Shown here: positions 1 through 14,805 of the stretch, one piece after another | How the letters are laid out: the number at the start of each line of letters is the position of its first letter | Numbering within the stretch: the first letter of the stretch is position 1 | Origin: Acidovorax kalamii | Lineage (GTDB): Bacteria; Pseudomonadota; Gammaproteobacteria; Burkholderiales; Burkholderiaceae_C | Direction of reading: 5' to 3' | Length of the DNA stretch: 64,000 nt | NCBI RefSeq assembly: GCF_002245625.1 | Contig: NZ_NOIG01000004.1 | Location: 372,001-436,000 of the forward strand | Notes under the pieces: model-generated | Seen by the model: only the letters and a program-made list of their open reading frames with translations | Database searches by the model: none | Told to the model about the DNA's origin: nothing | Program-made: the position numbers and the translations under genes

Positions 1-45
1 AGAGTCGACGGCACAGTCCTGATTGGATTTTTTTGAGCCAGATTG

Positions 46-100
46 CGCTCTAGCGCCTTCTGATTAAGCGCTACAAGCTATCGAAAAGATAGCAAATTAT
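46..100. repeat. Degenerate dispersed palindromic repeat, copy 1
   Basis: Contains TAGCGCCTTCTGATTAAGCG followed by CTATCGAAAAGATAGC. This is the reverse-oriented version of a pattern that recurs about a dozen times in the window: a short TATAGC-type stem, then a GCGCTTGATGGA-like core, then a purine-rich GAGGCC end. It lies just downstream of apaH (minus strand) and has no reading frame of its own. Copies differ by many substitutions, so the assignment rests on shared layout rather than identity. Confidence 0.65.
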
Positions 101-122
101 TGCCAGCAGGCGTAGCCCGGAT

Positions 123-968
123 TTACCCGCCGGGCTGTTGCGCCTGTTCGCAGTGCACTTGCAGCAATTCCCGCTCGGTCAGCGTGGAGCCAAAACGCAC
201 GGCGCTCAGGCAGCCACCCCAGACGCAGCCGGTGTCCAGTCCCAGCAGGTCACTGCGGTTGAGCCAGCCCAATGTGGACCAGTGCCCAAAGGCCATCACG
301 GTGCCTGCTGTGCGGCGCCCTGGCACGTCGAACCAGGGCATGAGCCCGGGCGGGGCGGCGCTGGCGCTTTCAGTGCTTTCAAAATCCATCACCCCGTCGG
401 CCGAGCAAAAGCGCAGCCGGGTGAGCGCGTTCACGATCACGCGCAGCCGGTCGGTGCCGGTGAGTGGGTCGCTCCAGCGGTCGGGGGTGTTGCCATACAT
501 GGCCTGCAAGAAGGCGGGCAGCTCGGGGCTGCGCAACACGGCCTGCACCTCATCGGCATAGGCCAGCGTGTCGGCCACCGACCAGGCGGGCAAGACACCG
601 GCGTGCACCATCAGCAAGGTTTGCCCGGCATGTGTGTGCGCGCGGGCCAGGGGCTGCTGGCGCACCCAGGCGAGCAGGGCCTCGCGGTCGGGGGCGTCCA
701 GCACGGAGGCCAGCGTATCGCGCCGCGAAGGCTTGCGCGCCCCTGCGGCGGCGGCCAGCAGGTGCAGGTCGTGGTTGCCCAGCAGGCAGCGGATGGCGTC
801 GCCATGGCGCATGCTGCGGCGCAGCACGGCGGCTGAATCGGGCCCCCGGTTGACTAGGTCGCCGAGCAGGTAAACGGTGTCGCGGCTGGCAGAAAAGCCG
901 ATGGTGTCCAGCAGGCGGCCCAGGGCGCTGTCGCAGCCCTGGATATCGCCGATGCAATAAATGGCCAT
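123..968 (-). CDS. apaH: Symmetrical bis(5'-nucleosyl)-tetraphosphatase ApaH
   Basis: Hydrolyses diadenosine tetraphosphate (Ap4A) to two ADP, limiting this stress-linked dinucleotide in the cytoplasm. The product has 281 residues, the usual ApaH length. It shows the calcineurin-like metallophosphatase blocks in order: GDIQG near residue 8, GDLVNRG near residue 37 and GNHD near residue 65, which supply the metal-binding Asp, Asn and His residues. I start at the ATG giving MAIYCIGDIQG. The open frame runs about 65 codons further upstream, but that extension is low-complexity and not family-like. It stands alone, facing away from the H-NS-like gene. The identification is secure. Confidence 0.95.
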   Translation of the reverse strand: MAIYCIGDIQGCDSALGRLLDTIGFSASRDTVYLLGDLVNRGPDSAAVLRRSMRHGDAIRCLLGNHDLHLLAAAAGARKPSRRDTLASVLDAPDREALLAWVRQQPLARAHTHAGQTLLMVHAGVLPAWSVADTLAYADEVQAVLRSPELPAFLQAMYGNTPDRWSDPLTGTDRLRVIVNALTRLRFCSADGVMDFESTESASAAPPGLMPWFDVPGRRTAGTVMAFGHWSTLGWLNRSDLLGLDTGCVWGGCLSAVRFGSTLTERELLQVHCEQAQQPGG

Positions 969-1317
969 GGTGTAGTGTGGATGGGATGGAGTGTGGATTT
1001 TCTGCCGAGGAGGTGGGGGATTACACCAGGAGCGCAGCAGGGGCCTGCAAGTCGGCGCGCGTCCCTTGGCGCCTTGTCCGTGCGGGGCTCCAGTTTGGTG
1101 TAGGGGGATATTCGTGAAAAGGTGCCGCAGTACCCGTCTCAGGGGCTTGAAAAAGACAAACACTCCCCAATGCGAGGCCCGGGTATTCGCGCTGGATGAA
1201 TATAGACCCCGGTTATTTGTGGTTTTCTCGGAGAAAATTTGCAGGCCGTGCTTCCCTGTCGAGGGATTATTCCTATAATCGCGTCGTCACCAACCTCACA
1301 CTTCTTATTCAGACACC
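969..1317. other. Intergenic region between apaH and the H-NS-like gene
   Basis: About 350 bases separate the divergent apaH and H-NS-like genes, so promoters for both should lie here. The half next to the H-NS-like gene is AT-richer than its surroundings, and a good -10 hexamer is visible. I see no convincing small gene or structured RNA. Confidence 0.6.
1252..1279 (+). promoter_or_regulatory. Probable sigma70 promoter of the H-NS-like gene
   Basis: A perfect TATAAT lies at 1274-1279, about 39 bases before the start codon. A weak -35 candidate, TTCCCT (1252-1257), is 16 bases upstream of it. The -10 match is convincing; the -35 match is poor. Confidence 0.5.
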
Positions 1318-1620
1318 ATGACCAGCTACAAAGAACTTTTGAAGCAGCGGGAAGCCCTTGAGCAACAAATCAGCGAAGCACGGCGCCGCGAGTTGTCCGA
1401 CGCTGTGTCACAGGTTCGTGCACTGGTCGCCGAATATGGCCTGACCGCCCAGGATGTATTCCCTGCCGGCAAGGCCGCAGGCAAAACCGGCCGCAGCTCC
1501 ACGGCAGGTTCCAAGGTGGCACCCAAGTACCGCGACCCCGCAACCGGCCAGACCTGGACCGGCCGTGGCAAGGCGCCCAAGTGGATTCAAAACGAAAACC
1601 GCGAGAAGTTCGCGATTTGA
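1318..1620 (+). CDS. H-NS-family nucleoid-associated protein
   Basis: A 100-residue small DNA-binding protein. The N-terminal half is a charged helical oligomerisation region rich in Glu, Gln and Arg. The C-terminal 35 residues carry the H-NS DNA-binding motif, seen as YRDPATGQTWTGRGKAPKWI at about residues 71-90; TGRGKAPKW is the AT-hook-like loop that reads AT-rich minor grooves. In this family such proteins silence horizontally acquired AT-rich DNA, which may matter for the AT-rich island at 27-29 kb. The ATG follows a likely promoter, and a strong terminator lies right after the stop. The family call is secure, but which paralogue it is cannot be told. Confidence 0.9.
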   Translation: MTSYKELLKQREALEQQISEARRRELSDAVSQVRALVAEYGLTAQDVFPAGKAAGKTGRSSTAGSKVAPKYRDPATGQTWTGRGKAPKWIQNENREKFAI

Positions 1621-1641
1621 GGGTGTACAACCCCTGCGACC

Positions 1642-1669
1642 AAAAAGCCCGCTGATGCGGGCTTTTTTT
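1642..1669. terminator. Bidirectional rho-independent terminator
   Basis: The stem AAAAAGCCCGC / GCGGGCTTTTTTT with a TGAT loop starts about 20 bases after the H-NS-like stop codon. The A-run on the other side means it can also end transcripts from the convergent MmyB-type regulator gene. Confidence 0.85.
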
Positions 1670-1781
1670 ATGGGTGCGTGCAGAGGTGAAGACATGGCTG
1701 CGAGCCGCAGTTCCCAAGACGGAGATGCTTGCTGCGGTTCTGTCGGTATCTGCAGATTCCGTATCTGCTGGTTTGTGGGTT

Positions 1782-2657
1782 TCAGTCGCCGGCATTTTGC
1801 TGACGGGCCAGTTCGCGCAGTGCGTGGGCGGTGAAATCGTCGGCTGGAAAGAACGACTCCACAGCCAACTCCTGCAATGTCACATCCACCGGGGTGCCGA
1901 ATATCGTGGTGGTGCTGATAAGCGACAGCATGCCGTGCACGCTCTCGAAACAAAACGGCATGACCACGCCCAGCATTTCCCCGGCCAATACCAGCGGCGT
2001 GGTTTCTTCGGGGGCGGGGTATTCCTGCAACTCGGCTTGCAAGGCGATCAGGGTGGGGTCGGCCGTGGCCTGGATTTGCTGGCGCAGGCGCTCGAACAGA
2101 TGCGCGCGCCATTGCGCCAGGTTGGCAATGCGGGGCGCGAGGCCCTGGGGGTGCAGGCTCAGGCGGAACACATTGATGGGCGGCGCCAGCAGCTCGGGGC
2201 TGACATGGGCAGACAGCAGGGCCAGCGCGGCGCGGTTGGTGGCCACCACGTTCCAGCAGCGGTCGAGCGCAATCGCAGGGCAGGGCTCGTGGCCCTTGAG
2301 CACCAGCTCCACCGCCTGGCGGGCGGCGGCCAGGGCCGGGTCGTCCAGCGCGCGTTCGCGGTACATCGGTGCATAGCCTGCGGCCACCAGCAGGGCATTG
2401 CGCTCGCGCAGCGGGATGGCCAGGCGCTCGCACAGGCGCAGCACCATGTCGCGGCTGGGGTTGGTGCGGCCGGTTTCCATGAAGCTCACATGTCGGGTGG
2501 AGATGTCTGCCTCGTCGGCCAGCTCCAGCTGGCTCAGGTGCCGTTGCTGGCGCCAGGTGCGCAGGTGGTCGCCAAACGAGGCGGGCCCCGCTGGCGCCAC
2601 GCGGTGCGGCAGCGGATGGCGCGGGGGGCGGTGCGGTGCGGAGTTGGTAGAGGTCAT
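1782..2657 (-). CDS. XRE-family regulator with MmyB-like ligand-binding domain
   Basis: Cytoplasmic transcription regulator of 291 residues. Residues about 27-85 form a helix-turn-helix of the XRE/Cro type (FGDHLRTWRQQRHLSQLELA, then a STRHVSFMETGRTNPSRDMV recognition region). The rest matches the MmyB-like region, with CWNVVATNRAALALL and a long LISTTTIFGTPVDVTLQEL strand segment typical of this class. I place the start at MTSTNSAPH, since the longer frame overlaps the divergent gene's leader. It is divergent from the small membrane-protein gene, which may be its target. In this class the MmyB part is thought to bind a small hydrophobic ligand; that ligand cannot be inferred here. Confidence 0.88.
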   Translation of the reverse strand: MTSTNSAPHRPPRHPLPHRVAPAGPASFGDHLRTWRQQRHLSQLELADEADISTRHVSFMETGRTNPSRDMVLRLCERLAIPLRERNALLVAAGYAPMYRERALDDPALAAARQAVELVLKGHEPCPAIALDRCWNVVATNRAALALLSAHVSPELLAPPINVFRLSLHPQGLAPRIANLAQWRAHLFERLRQQIQATADPTLIALQAELQEYPAPEETTPLVLAGEMLGVVMPFCFESVHGMLSLISTTTIFGTPVDVTLQELAVESFFPADDFTAHALRELARQQNAGD

Positions 2658-2784
2658 GTACCGCATCCTAGGTGCAAACCGCGCACGGGCCATTACCTGC
2701 CAGGTCATCGACGGCATGCGCCGGGGCGGGAACGATGGAGGCCTCTTCCTTCCATCCGTTGTTTCATCCACCAAGGAGTTTTCC

Positions 2785-3195
2785 ATGTTTGCCAACCTGA
2801 TGTCTTCCCCCCGATTTCTGCGTGCCGTGGTCTGGTTTGATGCCTCGACGGGCGTCTTGCTGGGCGCGCTGCACCTGCTGCTCACGGCGCCGCTGGCCGA
2901 ATGGCTGGGCCTGCCTGCAGGGCTGCTGCAGGCCACGGGTGTGATGCTGCTGGGCTACGCCGCGCTGGCCATTGCGATTGCCCGGTCCGAACCCATGCCC
3001 CGGGGCTGGCTGTGGGTGCTGATCGTGGGCAACTTTGCTTGGGCAGTGGCCAGCCTGGCCCTGCTGCTGGGCTCCACGCTCACGCCCACGCTGCTGGGCC
3101 AGGCCTATCTGCTGGTGCATGTGGTGTCGGTGGCGCTGCTGGCCGAGCTGCAGTGGTGGGGCGTGCGCCGCCTGCGTGTGTGGGCGGCAGCATGA
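2785..3195 (+). CDS. Small four-helix integral membrane protein
   Basis: A 136-residue protein preceded by a clear AAGGAG at 2773-2778, which decides the start codon. The sequence is almost entirely hydrophobic, with four likely membrane segments at about residues 17-37, 48-68, 78-100 and 108-125. No catalytic motif is visible and I do not recognise a named family. Because it is divergent from an XRE/MmyB regulator and separated from it by only about 127 bases, regulation by that neighbour is plausible but is inference. Confidence 0.7.
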   Translation: MFANLMSSPRFLRAVVWFDASTGVLLGALHLLLTAPLAEWLGLPAGLLQATGVMLLGYAALAIAIARSEPMPRGWLWVLIVGNFAWAVASLALLLGSTLTPTLLGQAYLLVHVVSVALLAELQWWGVRRLRVWAAA

Positions 3196-3212
3196 TGGCG
3201 CATCTTTGTCTG

Positions 3213-3272
3213 CTATAAAAAATATAGCTTACTTTGCTTGTCTGTCAGGCGGAAACGGCCTTTTTTGCTTGA
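3213..3272. repeat. Degenerate dispersed palindromic repeat, copy 2
   Basis: TATAAAAAATATAGC, a degraded core, then GGCCTTTTTTGCTTG: the forward layout of the dispersed repeat. It lies between the small membrane-protein gene and aconitase, with no overlapping gene. Confidence 0.65.
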
Positions 3273-3393
3273 GAAATGCCCCCCGCCGCATGGCGGGAGG
3301 CCGTCGCCACACCCCGGGGCGGTAAGGCCCCACGATTGCACCGCCATGCAGGACTGCCAGAATAGGTCGTGTTGCCTTTCACAGGAGTCCGCC

Positions 3394-6336
3394 ATGGCCA
3401 CTTCACGCAAGTCGTCGCCCCAGCCCGCCCGCCACGCGTTTGCCAACACCCTCAAGAGCTTCAGGACAGCGTCCGGCAAAGAAGGCCAGTTCTACTCGCT
3501 GCCCGCGCTGGCCAAACAGTTTCCAGAGATCAAGCGCCTGCCGGTGTCGATCCGCATCGTGCTCGAATCGGTGCTGCGCAATTGCGACGGCCGCAAGGTG
3601 ACGCCGGAGCATGTGGAGCAGCTGGCCCGCTGGGCGCCGAATGCCGAGCGCAAGGACGAGATCCCCTTCGTCGTCTCGCGCGTGGTGCTGCAGGACTTCA
3701 CCGGCGTGCCGCTGCTGGCCGACCTGGCCGCCATGCGCAGCGTGGCCGTGAAACTGGGCAAGAACCCCAAGAAGATTGAGCCGTTGGTGCCCGTGGACCT
3801 GGTGGTGGACCACTCCATCATGATCGACCACTACGGCAAGAAAAATTCGCTCGACCTGAACATGAAGCTCGAATTCCAGCGCAACCGCGAGCGCTACGAG
3901 TTCATGAAGTGGGGCATGCAGGCCTTTGACACCTTTGGTGTGGTGCCACCGGGGTTCGGCATCGTGCACCAGGTCAACCTCGAATACCTGGCGCGTGGGG
4001 TGCACAAGCGCAAGGACAACGTCTACTACCCCGACACCCTGGTGGGCACCGACAGCCACACCACCATGATCAACGGCATTGGCGTGGTGGGCTGGGGCGT
4101 GGGCGGCATCGAGGCCGAGGCCGCCATGCTGGGCCAGCCCGTGTACTTCCTCACGCCCGATGTGGTGGGCTTCGAGATGACGGGGCGGCTGCGCGAAGGC
4201 GTGACGGCCACCGACCTGGTGCTCACGGTGACCGAGCTGCTGCGCAAGCACAAGGTGGTGGGCAAATTTGTCGAATTTTTCGGTGAAGGCACCCGCACCC
4301 TGGCGCTGCCCGACCGCGCGACCATCGGCAACATGGCGCCCGAGTACGGCGCCACCATGGGCTTCTTCCCGGTGGACGAAAAGACCATCGACTACTTCCA
4401 GGGCACGGGCCGCACCAAGGCCGAGATCGAAGCCTTCGAGGCCTACTTCAAGGCCCAGGGTCTGTTCGGCGTGCCGCTGGCGGGCGAGGTGGACTATTCG
4501 CAGGTTGTCAAACTCGACCTCGGCAGTGTCACTCCCAGCCTGGCCGGCCCCAAGCGCCCGCAGGACCGCATCGAGCTGGGCCAGGTCAGCCGCCAGTTTG
4601 CCGACCTGTTCAGCCAACCTGCGGCACACAACGGCTTCAACCGCCCCGCCGAACTGCTGCACACCCGTTTCCACGTTCACCGCGCGGCAGAGGGGGTGGC
4701 CGATGTGGCACCCGACGGCAAGCCCACCCCGGCGGGTGCACCGCGTTCGGTGGTCGAGATGGAGGCCAACAAACCGGCCCTGGCCACCGCGCATGCCGAG
4801 GCCCGCAGTGCCACGTCGCCCGCCAAGGGCGCCGACCCCACGGTGGGCAATGGCGATGTGCTGATTGCCGCCATCACCAGCTGCACCAACACCAGCAACC
4901 CCAGCGTGCTGCTGGCAGCGGGCCTTTTGGCCAAGAAGGCGGTGGAGGCGGGGCTCAAGGTGCAGCCGCACATCAAGACTTCGCTGGCGCCTGGCTCGCG
5001 CATCGTGACCGAGTACCTCACTGAAACCGGCCTGCTGCCCTACCTGGAAAAGCTGGGTTTTTCGATTGCGGGCTATGGCTGCACCACCTGTATCGGCAAT
5101 GCGGGCGACCTCACGCCCGAGCTGAATGAGGCCATCACCAGCAACGATCTGGTCTGCGCGGCAGTGCTGTCGGGCAACCGCAACTTCGAGGCACGCATCC
5201 ACCCCAACCTCAAGGCCAACTTTCTGGCCAGCCCGCCGCTGGTGGTGGCCTACGCCATTGCGGGCACGGTGCTCAAGGACCTGATGACCGAGCCCGTGGG
5301 CAAAGGCAAGGGGGGGCGCGACGTGTACCTGGGCGACATCTGGCCCAGCAGCGACGAGGTGCATGCGCTGCTGAAATTCGCCATGAAGGGCAAGGCCTTC
5401 CGCGACAACTACGCCAAGGTGGCGACCGACCCCGGCAAGCTGTGGGAGAAGATCCAGGGCGTGAGTGGCACGGCCTACACCTGGCCCGCCAGCACCTACA
5501 TTGCCGAGCCACCGTTTTTTGCTCAGTTTGCTCTTGAAAAAGGAGCTGGTAAGGCAAGCGGGACGGGGGGAGAAGGCCAAAATGATGCCCAACTTCCGTC
5601 GGTGCTGGGCGCACGCATCATGGCGCTGTTTGGCGACTCCATCACTACCGACCACATCTCGCCTGCAGGCTCCATCAAGGAGAGTTCGCCCGCAGGCCAG
5701 TGGCTGCGGCAGCACGGCGTGCAGAAAGCCGACTTCAACAGCTACGGCGCGCGGCGCGGCAACCACGACGTGATGGTGCGCGGCACCTTTGCCAACGTGC
5801 GCATCAAGAACCTGATGATTCCCCCCACGGCCGACGGCTCGCGCGAAGAGGGCGGTGTCACGCTGTTCCAGAACGAGGGGGCGTTGCAGGGCGAGAAGAT
5901 GTTCATCTTCGACGCCGCCATGCAGTACATGGCCCAGGGCACGCCCACCGTGGTGTTTGCGGGTGAGGAATACGGCACCGGCTCCAGCCGCGACTGGGCG
6001 GCCAAGGGCACGCAGCTGCTGGGCATCAAGGCCGTGGTGGCGCGCAGCTTCGAGCGCATCCACCGCTCCAACCTGGTGGGCATGGGCGTGCTGCCGCTGC
6101 AGTTCAAGGTGGGCGATTCGTGGGAGACGCTGGGCCTGGTGGGCAACGAAGTCATCGACGTGGTGCCCGACGCCGCGCTCACCCCCCAAAGCGATGCCCG
6201 GCTGGTCATCCGCCGCGCCGATGGCACAGTGCGCGAGGTGGTGGTCACGCTGCGCATCGACACCCCCATCGAGGTGGACTACTACCGCGCCGGGGGCATT
6301 CTGCCCTTTGTGCTGCGGCAGTTGCTGGAGGGTTGA
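3394..6336 (+). CDS. acnA: Aconitate hydratase AcnA
   Basis: Interconverts citrate and isocitrate in the TCA cycle using a [4Fe-4S] cluster. The 980-residue product carries SCTNTSNP with cluster Cys 497, GCTTCIGN with Cys 563 and Cys 566, [12 protein letters not shown] and [10 protein letters not shown], so all active-site blocks are present. It is about 90 residues longer than E. coli AcnA. The extra length includes a Pro/Ala-rich stretch before the first cluster cysteine (about residues 430-485) and a Gly-rich segment at about 715-731, which coincides with a degenerate copy of the dispersed repeat. The start is the ATG at MATSRKSS, after AGGAG. The gene is monocistronic, with a terminator following. 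Confidence 0.95.
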   Translation: MATSRKSSPQPARHAFANTLKSFRTASGKEGQFYSLPALAKQFPEIKRLPVSIRIVLESVLRNCDGRKVTPEHVEQLARWAPNAERKDEIPFVVSRVVLQDFTGVPLLADLAAMRSVAVKLGKNPKKIEPLVPVDLVVDHSIMIDHYGKKNSLDLNMKLEFQRNRERYEFMKWGMQAFDTFGVVPPGFGIVHQVNLEYLARGVHKRKDNVYYPDTLVGTDSHTTMINGIGVVGWGVGGIEAEAAMLGQPVYFLTPDVVGFEMTGRLREGVTATDLVLTVTELLRKHKVVGKFVEFFGEGTRTLALPDRATIGNMAPEYGATMGFFPVDEKTIDYFQGTGRTKAEIEAFEAYFKAQGLFGVPLAGEVDYSQVVKLDLGSVTPSLAGPKRPQDRIELGQVSRQFADLFSQPAAHNGFNRPAELLHTRFHVHRAAEGVADVAPDGKPTPAGAPRSVVEMEANKPALATAHAEARSATSPAKGADPTVGNGDVLIAAITSCTNTSNPSVLLAAGLLAKKAVEAGLKVQPHIKTSLAPGSRIVTEYLTETGLLPYLEKLGFSIAGYGCTTCIGNAGDLTPELNEAITSNDLVCAAVLSGNRNFEARIHPNLKANFLASPPLVVAYAIAGTVLKDLMTEPVGKGKGGRDVYLGDIWPSSDEVHALLKFAMKGKAFRDNYAKVATDPGKLWEKIQGVSGTAYTWPASTYIAEPPFFAQFALEKGAGKASGTGGEGQNDAQLPSVLGARIMALFGDSITTDHISPAGSIKESSPAGQWLRQHGVQKADFNSYGARRGNHDVMVRGTFANVRIKNLMIPPTADGSREEGGVTLFQNEGALQGEKMFIFDAAMQYMAQGTPTVVFAGEEYGTGSSRDWAAKGTQLLGIKAVVARSFERIHRSNLVGMGVLPLQFKVGDSWETLGLVGNEVIDVVPDAALTPQSDARLVIRRADGTVREVVVTLRIDTPIEVDYYRAGGILPFVLRQLLEG
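5531..5592 (+). repeat. Degenerate dispersed repeat inside acnA, copy 3
   Basis: CTTGAAAAAGGAGCTGG ... GAGAAGGCCAAAATGATGC follows the forward layout of the dispersed repeat and encodes the non-conserved Gly/Lys-rich insertion [17 protein letters not shown] of aconitase. The reading frame stays open through it. The core is strongly diverged, so this is one of the weaker copies. Confidence 0.5.
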
Positions 6337-6346
6337 GCTGTTGCAC

Positions 6347-6370
6347 AACGGGGCTTCGGCCCCGTTTTTC
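6347..6370 (+). terminator. Rho-independent terminator after acnA
   Basis: The stem ACGGGGC / GCCCCGT with a TTCG loop is followed by TTTTTC, ten bases after the aconitase stop codon. Confidence 0.85.
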
Positions 6371-6496
6371 TTGGGTGACCCAGGAGGGGGCGACCGGTGG
6401 CGGTGGTCTGGTCATTTCCTTACGCCTCGATACACTTGTGACGTACTTCCGGAATCACACCCCGCCCCGTTTCTGCACCGCTTCTCCACGCTGCCC

Positions 6497-9400
6497 ATGG
6501 CCCCTTCCCCACCCCCCCTGACCGCGCGCTCCTACCTGTCGGACGCGCCCGCTGTCACGGTGGTGCTGGTGGTGGCGGTGCTGGCTCTGGTGATCCTGCC
6601 GCTGGTGCAGCTGCTGGGGGACGGCGCCGGGGCGCAGCACGGGCTGGAGCCGCTGCTGGAGATGGCGGCGGTGTTGCTGGGGCTGCTGGTGGTGTCGGTG
6701 TCGCTGCACGCGCTCGAAGCGCATGAACAGGCGCGGGCTAACGTGCTGGTGGTGGGGGTGGGGGTTGCGGCGGCCTGCAATTTTCTGCATGGCGTGCTGG
6801 TGCACTCCGGCCCGGTGCACATGCCGGTGGGCACTGCCCATATCTCCCTGTGGCTTAGCAGTTGGGCGCGTCTGGCCGAGGTGCTCACCCTGGGGCTCGT
6901 GGCCACGCGGCTGGCGGCGCCGGGGGCGCCCCAGGCCTGGCTGGCGGTTTCCGGGGGGATCACGCTGCTGGTGGTGGGGGCGGCCATGGGCCCCTTGCCG
7001 GGCTGGTTTGCCCAGGCCGCTGGCGGGGTGCTGCGCCAGGCGCTGGCGGCGGGGTTGGCGCTGGCGCTGGCCGTGATTGCCGGGGTGCTGTACCGCCGGA
7101 GCCGCCGCGATGGCCAGGCGGTCCCGGAGGACGAAAACCGGCCCCGTGACCGCCTGTTTGCCTGGGCGGCCATGGCGTTTGTGTGTGGCGAAATCACCGT
7201 GGGGGTGCTGGGCGGCCATTCCCCCGTCGGTGGGCCACTGGCCCATGGCCTGCGGGTGGTGGCCTATGCGCTGCTGTACCAGGCGGTGTTCGATGCTGGC
7301 ATCCGCCGGCCCTTTGCCCGCATCCAGACCGCCGAGAGCCGCCTGCGCGAAAGCGAAGGCCGCCTGTCGCTGCTGGGCCGCAATCTGCCCCACAGCGTGT
7401 TGTTTCAGGTGGTGCGTGAACTCGATGGCCGTGTGCACTTTGTGCACATGGGCGAAGCCATCGAGCGCCTCAACGGGGTGCGCGTGCAAGAGGTGCTGGA
7501 CGACCCCAGCGTGTTGTATCGCCAGATCCTGGAGGAAGACATGGGCCGCCTGCGCGAGGCAGAGCGGCATTCATTCCTGTCGATGACCAGCCTGGAGGCG
7601 GTTTTCCGGGTTCGCCGCACCGATGGGGAAGTGCGCTGGATGCACCTGAGTTCGTCTCCCCGAAGGCTGGACGACGGCCGGGTGCTGTGGGATGGCGTGC
7701 AGACCGACATCACCGCCCACCACCAGGCCGCTGAGGCGGCGCACGCCAAGGATGCGCTCATGGCCAACATGTTGCGCCTGGTGCCGGGCGGTGTGGCCCG
7801 ACTCGACCGCGATCTGCGGGTTCTGTATGTCAACGAGCAACAGGCACGCTGGCTGTACAAGACGCCGCAGGACCTGCAGGGGCAACTGCTGCAGGACGTG
7901 ATTCCGCCCGAAGTCTTCGTGCGCATGCAGCCCCATTTCGAGAAAGCCTTTGCGGGCGAGATGGCAGTGTTTGAGAACCGCATCGATGGCCCTGATGGCA
8001 TGCAGTACCGCCACACCACCATTGCACCCGAGGCCGTTGCAGGGCAGGGAACATCGGCCGTGGTGCTGTTTGCCTACGACCTCACGGCGCTCAAGCGCGT
8101 CGAGCAGGAGCTGGCGCACCAGAAGGCGCACCTGGCCCGCGTGGTCAACGCCATGCCCGACATGGTGTTTCTCAAGGATGCCGAGGGCGTGTACCTGTCG
8201 GTCAACCCCGTGTTCGAGCGCTTTGCGGGCCGGCCCGAACGCGATGTGGTGGGCCGCAACGACTACGACCTGACCAACCCGGCCGAGGCCGAGCGCTTTC
8301 GCAAGTACGACCAGCGTGCCATGCAGGCCTGGCAGCCGCTGGTGTATGAAGAAACGCTCACTTTTGCCGAAGACGGCTACCAGGGCCAGTTCGAAACCAT
8401 CAAGACCCCCATCCGCGACCTGCACGGCCGCGTGACCGGTGTGCTGGGCGTGTGCCGCGACATCACCGACCGCAAACGTGCCGAGCAGGAAATCGAACGC
8501 CTGGCCTTCTACGACGCCTTGACCGGCCTGCCCAACCGGCGCCTGCTGCTGGACCGCCTGCAACGCTCCATCGCCGCCTGCCAGCGCACCAAAAGCCTGG
8601 GCGCCTTGCTGTTCATCGACCTCGATAACTTCAAAGACCTCAACGACACCCTGGGCCACGACATGGGCGACCAGCTCTTGTCGCAAGTGGCCGCCCGCCT
8701 GGTGGGCAGCGTGCGCGAAGCCGACACCGTGGCGCGCTTTGGCGGCGACGAATTCGTCGTCATGCTCGAAGCCCTGGCCCCCGACCTGCAAAACGCCGCC
8801 ACCCAGGCAGAAACCGTGGCCGAGAAACTCCTGGCCAACCTGAACCAGCCCTTCGACCTGGACGGCGCACAGCACTACAGCACCCCCAGCATCGGCATCA
8901 CCCTGTTTGGCGACGAACGCCTCACCGTGGACGAACTCCTCAAACGCGCCGACCTGGCCATGTACCAGGCCAAAGCCGCAGGGCGCAACACCCAGCGCTT
9001 CTTCGACCCCGACATGCAGGCGGCAGTGAATGCCCGCTCCAACCTCGAAGCCGACCTGCGCCAGGGCCTGGCCCGGGGCGAGTTGCTCGTGCACTACCAG
9101 CCCGTGGTAGACCACCACGCCCGCCTCATGGGCGCAGAAGCCCTGGTGCGCTGGCGCCACCCCCAGCGCGGCATGATCAGCCCCGGCGACTTCATCCCCC
9201 TGGCAGAACAGACCGGCCTCATCCTCCCCCTGGGCCAATACGTCCTCCAGACCGCCTGCGAACAACTGCAGCGTTGGAGCCAGCACGACAACACCGCCCA
9301 CCTGTCCATCTCCGTCAACGTCAGCGCCCGCCAGTTCCGCCAACCCGGCTTCGTGGCCGAAGTGCTGCAAACCCTCAAGAACCACAACGCCGACCCCCGC

Positions 9401-9802
9401 AAACTCAAACTCGAACTCACCGAAAGCCTGCTCTTGGGAGACATCGAAGACACCATCGCCCGCATGGTGCAGCTCAAGAGCGAAGGCGTGGGCTTTGCGC
9501 TGGACGACTTCGGCACCGGGTACTCGTCTCTCTCCTACCTCAAGCGGCTGCCGCTGGACCAGGTGAAGATCGACCAGAGCTTCGTGCGGGACGTGCTCTC
9601 GGACCCGAACGACGCGGCGATCGTGCGGACCATCCTGGCGCTGGCCAAGAGCCTGGACCTGGAGGTGGTGGCGGAGGGGGTGGAGACGACGGGGCAGCTG
9701 AGCTTTCTGAGGCTGCACGGGTGTGAGGGGTTCCAGGGGTATTTGTTTGGGCGGCCCGGGCCGGTGGGGGAAATGGATGTTTTCCTGCACCCACACCGCT
9801 GA
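6497..9802 (+). CDS. Membrane PAS-GGDEF-EAL c-di-GMP turnover protein
   Basis: An inner-membrane protein of 1101 residues that probably makes and/or degrades cyclic di-GMP. Residues about 15-265 hold roughly seven membrane helices resembling a MASE3-type sensor, including an LLEMAAVLLGLLVVSVSLHA segment. Three PAS-like segments follow (about 290-415, 420-535, 545-660). A GGDEF domain has an intact signature at 749-753 and an RxxD (READ) inhibitory site five residues before it. An EAL domain has EAL at 881-883. Both catalytic signatures look intact, so the net activity cannot be predicted. The start is the ATG before APSPPPLTARS. It heads a block of signalling genes on the same strand. Confidence 0.92.
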   Translation: MAPSPPPLTARSYLSDAPAVTVVLVVAVLALVILPLVQLLGDGAGAQHGLEPLLEMAAVLLGLLVVSVSLHALEAHEQARANVLVVGVGVAAACNFLHGVLVHSGPVHMPVGTAHISLWLSSWARLAEVLTLGLVATRLAAPGAPQAWLAVSGGITLLVVGAAMGPLPGWFAQAAGGVLRQALAAGLALALAVIAGVLYRRSRRDGQAVPEDENRPRDRLFAWAAMAFVCGEITVGVLGGHSPVGGPLAHGLRVVAYALLYQAVFDAGIRRPFARIQTAESRLRESEGRLSLLGRNLPHSVLFQVVRELDGRVHFVHMGEAIERLNGVRVQEVLDDPSVLYRQILEEDMGRLREAERHSFLSMTSLEAVFRVRRTDGEVRWMHLSSSPRRLDDGRVLWDGVQTDITAHHQAAEAAHAKDALMANMLRLVPGGVARLDRDLRVLYVNEQQARWLYKTPQDLQGQLLQDVIPPEVFVRMQPHFEKAFAGEMAVFENRIDGPDGMQYRHTTIAPEAVAGQGTSAVVLFAYDLTALKRVEQELAHQKAHLARVVNAMPDMVFLKDAEGVYLSVNPVFERFAGRPERDVVGRNDYDLTNPAEAERFRKYDQRAMQAWQPLVYEETLTFAEDGYQGQFETIKTPIRDLHGRVTGVLGVCRDITDRKRAEQEIERLAFYDALTGLPNRRLLLDRLQRSIAACQRTKSLGALLFIDLDNFKDLNDTLGHDMGDQLLSQVAARLVGSVREADTVARFGGDEFVVMLEALAPDLQNAATQAETVAEKLLANLNQPFDLDGAQHYSTPSIGITLFGDERLTVDELLKRADLAMYQAKAAGRNTQRFFDPDMQAAVNARSNLEADLRQGLARGELLVHYQPVVDHHARLMGAEALVRWRHPQRGMISPGDFIPLAEQTGLILPLGQYVLQTACEQLQRWSQHDNTAHLSISVNVSARQFRQPGFVAEVLQTLKNHNADPRKLKLELTESLLLGDIEDTIARMVQLKSEGVGFALDDFGTGYSSLSYLKRLPLDQVKIDQSFVRDVLSDPNDAAIVRTILALAKSLDLEVVAEGVETTGQLSFLRLHGCEGFQGYLFGRPGPVGEMDVFLHPHR

Positions 9803-9886
9803 CGGGGCTGCGGCAAGTCAACGTGCGGTGGTCGCCACAGACGGCATGACCGAGCGCTGGTGTGTGTTGCACGTGAAGGCGTAGGC

Positions 9887-14758
<4,872 letters not shown>

Positions 14759-14805
14759 ACGGCCCGCCAACGGCACCCTACAACGGCATTACAAGCAGGA
14801 CACCC

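Noticed and set aside
3403..6348. A 981-codon open frame antisense to aconitase
   Set aside because: Same artefact: no recognisable domain, and the plus strand has all aconitase motifs.
7571..9796. A 741-codon open frame antisense to the first GGDEF-EAL gene
   Set aside because: No family similarity; the sense strand has intact GGDEF and EAL domains.
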